A DNA stretch of 64,000 nt, from the NCBI GenBank assembly GCA_964396245.1, contig CAYNEO010000006.1, positions 1 through 64,000 of the forward strand, read 5' to 3'. A model generated the notes under the pieces. The model did not search any database. It saw nothing but the letters and a program-made list of their open reading frames with translations, and was not told the origin of the DNA. This stretch comes from CAYNEO01 sp964396245 (GTDB lineage Bacteria; Zixibacteria; MSB-5A5; GN15; FEB-12). Made by a program: the position numbers and the translations under genes. Positions 61,867 through 64,000 of the stretch are shown here, in pieces (position 1 is the stretch's first letter; every line of letters starts with the position of its first letter).

Positions 61867-62967
61867 GTGGGAAAACCAGCGGCACGCCTCGGCGATTCGA
61901 CAGCGCACGGCGGAAGTATTGTGGCGGGAGCCCCGACGGTGCTTATTGGCGGCCAGCCGGCGGCTCGTGTCGGTGACATGCATGTCTGTCCTATGCAGAC
62001 GCCCGCAGTGCCGCCGATTCCTCATGTTGGCGGACCCATCATGCCGCCCGGTTGCCCGACAGTGCTCATTTGCGGTCAGCCGGCGGCGTGTGTCGGTGAC
62101 ATGGCAACCTGCACCGGTCCTCCCGACACCATCCTTCCTCCCGGCTGCCCGACAGTCCTGATCGGATCCGGCGGGGGCGGCGGCGGTGGGGGCGGCGGCG
62201 GCGGGATGAAAAAGTCCGCGATGAAGTCGAAAGATGTCGCGGTGAAAAAGACAGCCACGTCGAAATCGGAGGACAGCCAGTCCGATACGGAGGATCACTT
62301 CCTGGTGGTGAAATTTGTCGACAAGGGCGGTCACCCGATAAGCGACGTGGGTTACACGGTTAAGTCACCCGACAATGAACAGACCGGCGGTCGTCTCTCG
62401 GGGCAGGTGAAAAGCACCGGTGTCAAGGAAGGCGACTACGAAGTTGCGCTGAAAACCATTACGAAAGCCGAGTGGTCGACAAAAGAGGCGTCGGTCGGTG
62501 ATAAAGTTAAACTGCTGGTCGAAACGGCCGGGATCGACGCCGGTGAGAAGCTTGCCCTTACCGTGTATATTCGCGACAGAAACTTTGCCGATCACGTGCT
62601 GGAGACTATTGAGAGCGAAGTCGGGAACGACAAGGTCGAAGAAGAATGGGAACTTCGGATAGCCGACGCGTATCTGGAGGATCAGGACGGCAAAGAAGGC
62701 AAGGCGTACTCGTATCCCACGTTCTATTTCACGGCTGCCACCGGTGAGATCAAGACGCGATCCGGTATCCTGACCTACAAGGACTACCTGGAACTGGAAC
62801 TCAAGGACGAGGATGACAAACCGGCAGCCAACGTTAAATACAAAGTGTATCTCAGGAATGGTTTGATCCGGGAAGGCAGACTGGACTCCAACGGCTATGC
62901 CAAGGAGGAGAATATTCCTCCGGGCAAGGTCGATGTTGCGTTTGACGTTCGCGACACCGAAGAGTAA
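61867..62967 (+). CDS. PAAR-domain spike-tip protein with polyglycine linker
   Basis: A 366-residue protein with a GTG start and AAGGA upstream. The first ~100 residues are a PAAR domain (PAARLGDSTAHGG, GGQPAARVGDMHVCPMQ, GQPAACVGDMATCTGPPD), with histidine and cysteine zinc ligands, which forms the sharp tip of type VI or extracellular contractile injection spikes. A run of twelve glycines follows, then lysine-rich residues, then two beta-rich domains (HFLVVKFVDKGGHPISDVGYTV; YLELELKDEDDKPAANVKYKVYLR) that resemble immunoglobulin-like cargo or adaptor modules. An OmpA-like gene starts 21 bases later. Confidence 0.85.
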   Translation: MGKPAARLGDSTAHGGSIVAGAPTVLIGGQPAARVGDMHVCPMQTPAVPPIPHVGGPIMPPGCPTVLICGQPAACVGDMATCTGPPDTILPPGCPTVLIGSGGGGGGGGGGGGMKKSAMKSKDVAVKKTATSKSEDSQSDTEDHFLVVKFVDKGGHPISDVGYTVKSPDNEQTGGRLSGQVKSTGVKEGDYEVALKTITKAEWSTKEASVGDKVKLLVETAGIDAGEKLALTVYIRDRNFADHVLETIESEVGNDKVEEEWELRIADAYLEDQDGKEGKAYSYPTFYFTAATGEIKTRSGILTYKDYLELELKDEDDKPAANVKYKVYLRNGLIREGRLDSNGYAKEENIPPGKVDVAFDVRDTEE

Positions 62968-62988
62968 AATCACCCTGCATTAGAATCG

Positions 62989-64000
62989 ATGCCAAAATCA
63001 GTTTCGCACACCAAATCGAGCCTCACTCTCAAACGGGTAGCGGTCGACATTCTTGAATTTGGTCCCGGGCTGTTTCACGAGGAGAGCCCGGTATTGATGC
63101 CGGCGCTCACGGGCAGGGACAATCAGGCCAAGGCACTCGGTATCAAGACACTGGGGGCGGTTTTCAAACAATACGAGTTCGACCCGCGCAAGCGAGCGGT
63201 GATTGCCTCGCACACGGATACCGGCGGCGACACGAAAGAGAAATTCCAGCTATCCGAGCTGAGGGCTAAAAATGTGCGGTGGCTGCTGACCGGAGACATC
63301 AACTACTGGTCGAGGCTGTCGACAGCCAATCACACGATCAAGGACTGCAAGCGAATCATGTATTACTTTCGGGAAACGCGGGATTGGGACTGCGACCCGG
63401 GGGCAATCGATGATTCGTACAAGGACATGGCCCACAAGGCAACGAAGGCGTTCTTTCGGGAGTGCAAACTGCCGAAGAGCGAAGCCCTGGCTGATGCGGT
63501 CAAGAAGGACGAGAAGCACCGCTGGCCGCTTTCGGCCTGGAAAGCGGTCTATCGGTTGTACCAGGATGAGATTCGACGGGCGCTGGGGATATCCGCAGTC
63601 GAGTTGAAGAAACGGCGGAAGCAGTCGCTGAAGTTCGTGGGGACGTTCAAAAAGTATGTCGCCTGCGGAGAGTCATTCCCTCTGACGGAGCCAAAGAAGG
63701 ACAACGGGTACAATGACAAAAAAGAGCGGCGGGTGGAAATCCTGTTTTTTTACAACGATGAAGCCCCGGGGGTACGCAAGGGTTCTCCCGGGTACAGCTG
63801 CCCGTCGGGAGGCACCAGAAAACACGTCGCGAAAGAATGCCCGATCTATTTTGCAAAGCACCTTAAGGCCACGTATCTCGATCCGGAATTCGAGCTGAAG
63901 GCAATCGCGTACCACCTGAAGTTCGTCTACTACAACCGGGTGAAGGAAGCATTGACCCCGGTGCCGGATGGTCTCAAGATAAAGGCCTATACATACGAAA
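62989..64000 (+). CDS. OmpA-like peptidoglycan-binding-type protein, cut by the window end
   Basis: The ATG at 62989 opens a frame that runs to the end of the window with no stop (337 codons seen). No signal peptide is visible. Near residue 70 it has VIASHTDTGGDTKEKFQLSELRAKNVRWLL, which fits an OmpA C-terminal domain: the GHTD-like start and the LSxxRAxxV helix that binds peptidoglycan. The rest is helical and unrecognised. It follows the PAAR gene by 21 bases, so it is probably cotranscribed and may be a spike cargo or its partner. Confidence 0.7.
   Translation, partial: MPKSVSHTKSSLTLKRVAVDILEFGPGLFHEESPVLMPALTGRDNQAKALGIKTLGAVFKQYEFDPRKRAVIASHTDTGGDTKEKFQLSELRAKNVRWLLTGDINYWSRLSTANHTIKDCKRIMYYFRETRDWDCDPGAIDDSYKDMAHKATKAFFRECKLPKSEALADAVKKDEKHRWPLSAWKAVYRLYQDEIRRALGISAVELKKRRKQSLKFVGTFKKYVACGESFPLTEPKKDNGYNDKKERRVEILFFYNDEAPGVRKGSPGYSCPSGGTRKHVAKECPIYFAKHLKATYLDPEFELKAIAYHLKFVYYNRVKEALTPVPDGLKIKAYTYE

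Noticed and set aside
62170..62210. GGCGGC run as a DNA repeat element
   Set aside because: It is the coding sequence of the polyglycine linker in the PAAR protein.

Overview
The window looks like a Gram-negative bacterium from a deep-branching lineage of the Fibrobacterota-Chlorobiota-Bacteroidota kind. Candidate division Zixibacteria is my best guess, made from memory of its typical protein mix and not from any search. Supporting signs are CMP-Kdo synthesis and Wza/Wzz-type export genes (an outer membrane), secreted proteases ending in dockerin repeats, a secreted protein with a C-terminal tail like a type IX secretion signal, many lipoproteins, DUF1579 and DUF4097 proteins, and GC-rich coding sequence with clear GGAGG ribosome sites. 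I saw no rRNA, CRISPR array, insertion sequence or integrase.

1-1730: an AT-richer cassette of Rhs/polymorphic-toxin debris on the minus strand. It holds a short in-frame Rhs core remnant touching a GTPase gene, a small membrane protein, an orphan Rhs toxin tip and a probable immunity gene. 1731-14818 (minus): a GTPase with a TGS domain, then a long surface-polysaccharide locus that reads in transcription order kdsB, pyrG, SLBB export protein, Wzz-like protein, hexapeptide acetyltransferase, aminotransferase, WecB-like epimerase, MOP flippase, GT4 glycosyltransferase and a second aminotransferase.

15136-18513 (plus): a three-gene signalling operon with paired inverted repeats at its head. 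It encodes a histidine-kinase-like protein without the phospho-accepting histidine, an NtrC-like AAA+ regulator with a degenerate receiver and no GAFTGA motif, and a GAF protein. This is the most unusual system here. 18507-22430 (minus): mltG, ruvX, a periplasmic protein of unknown role and a DUF4097 repeat protein. 22552-22739: a probable small RNA with promoter and terminator.

23154-27221: iron and oxidative stress genes (a ferritin-like protein and two bacterioferritins) mixed with an SDR, a PEGA-like lipoprotein and a small secreted protein. 27386-33535: rarA, a two-component pair, and a cytidylate-kinase-like/BON membrane protein followed by a TauE transporter. 33756-38055: a TlpA-like lipoprotein, a GNAT enzyme, a very basic SANT-like DNA-binding protein, a TPR-DUF1579 protein and a lipoprotein. 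38151-44900: two large membrane glycosyltransferases (one AftA-like), tRNA-Leu(CAG), a DASS transporter and a lipoprotein.

45184-50740: two secreted dockerin proteases (S1 and M14). 50980-55344: a trehalose locus with both TreT and OtsA/OtsB routes. 55446-61710: a DUF1579 protein, an SGNH hydrolase with a TPR insertion, and three secreted or membrane-anchored proteins. 61867-64000: a PAAR spike-tip protein followed by an OmpA-like protein that runs off the window, which suggests a contractile-injection or type VI secretion cargo locus.
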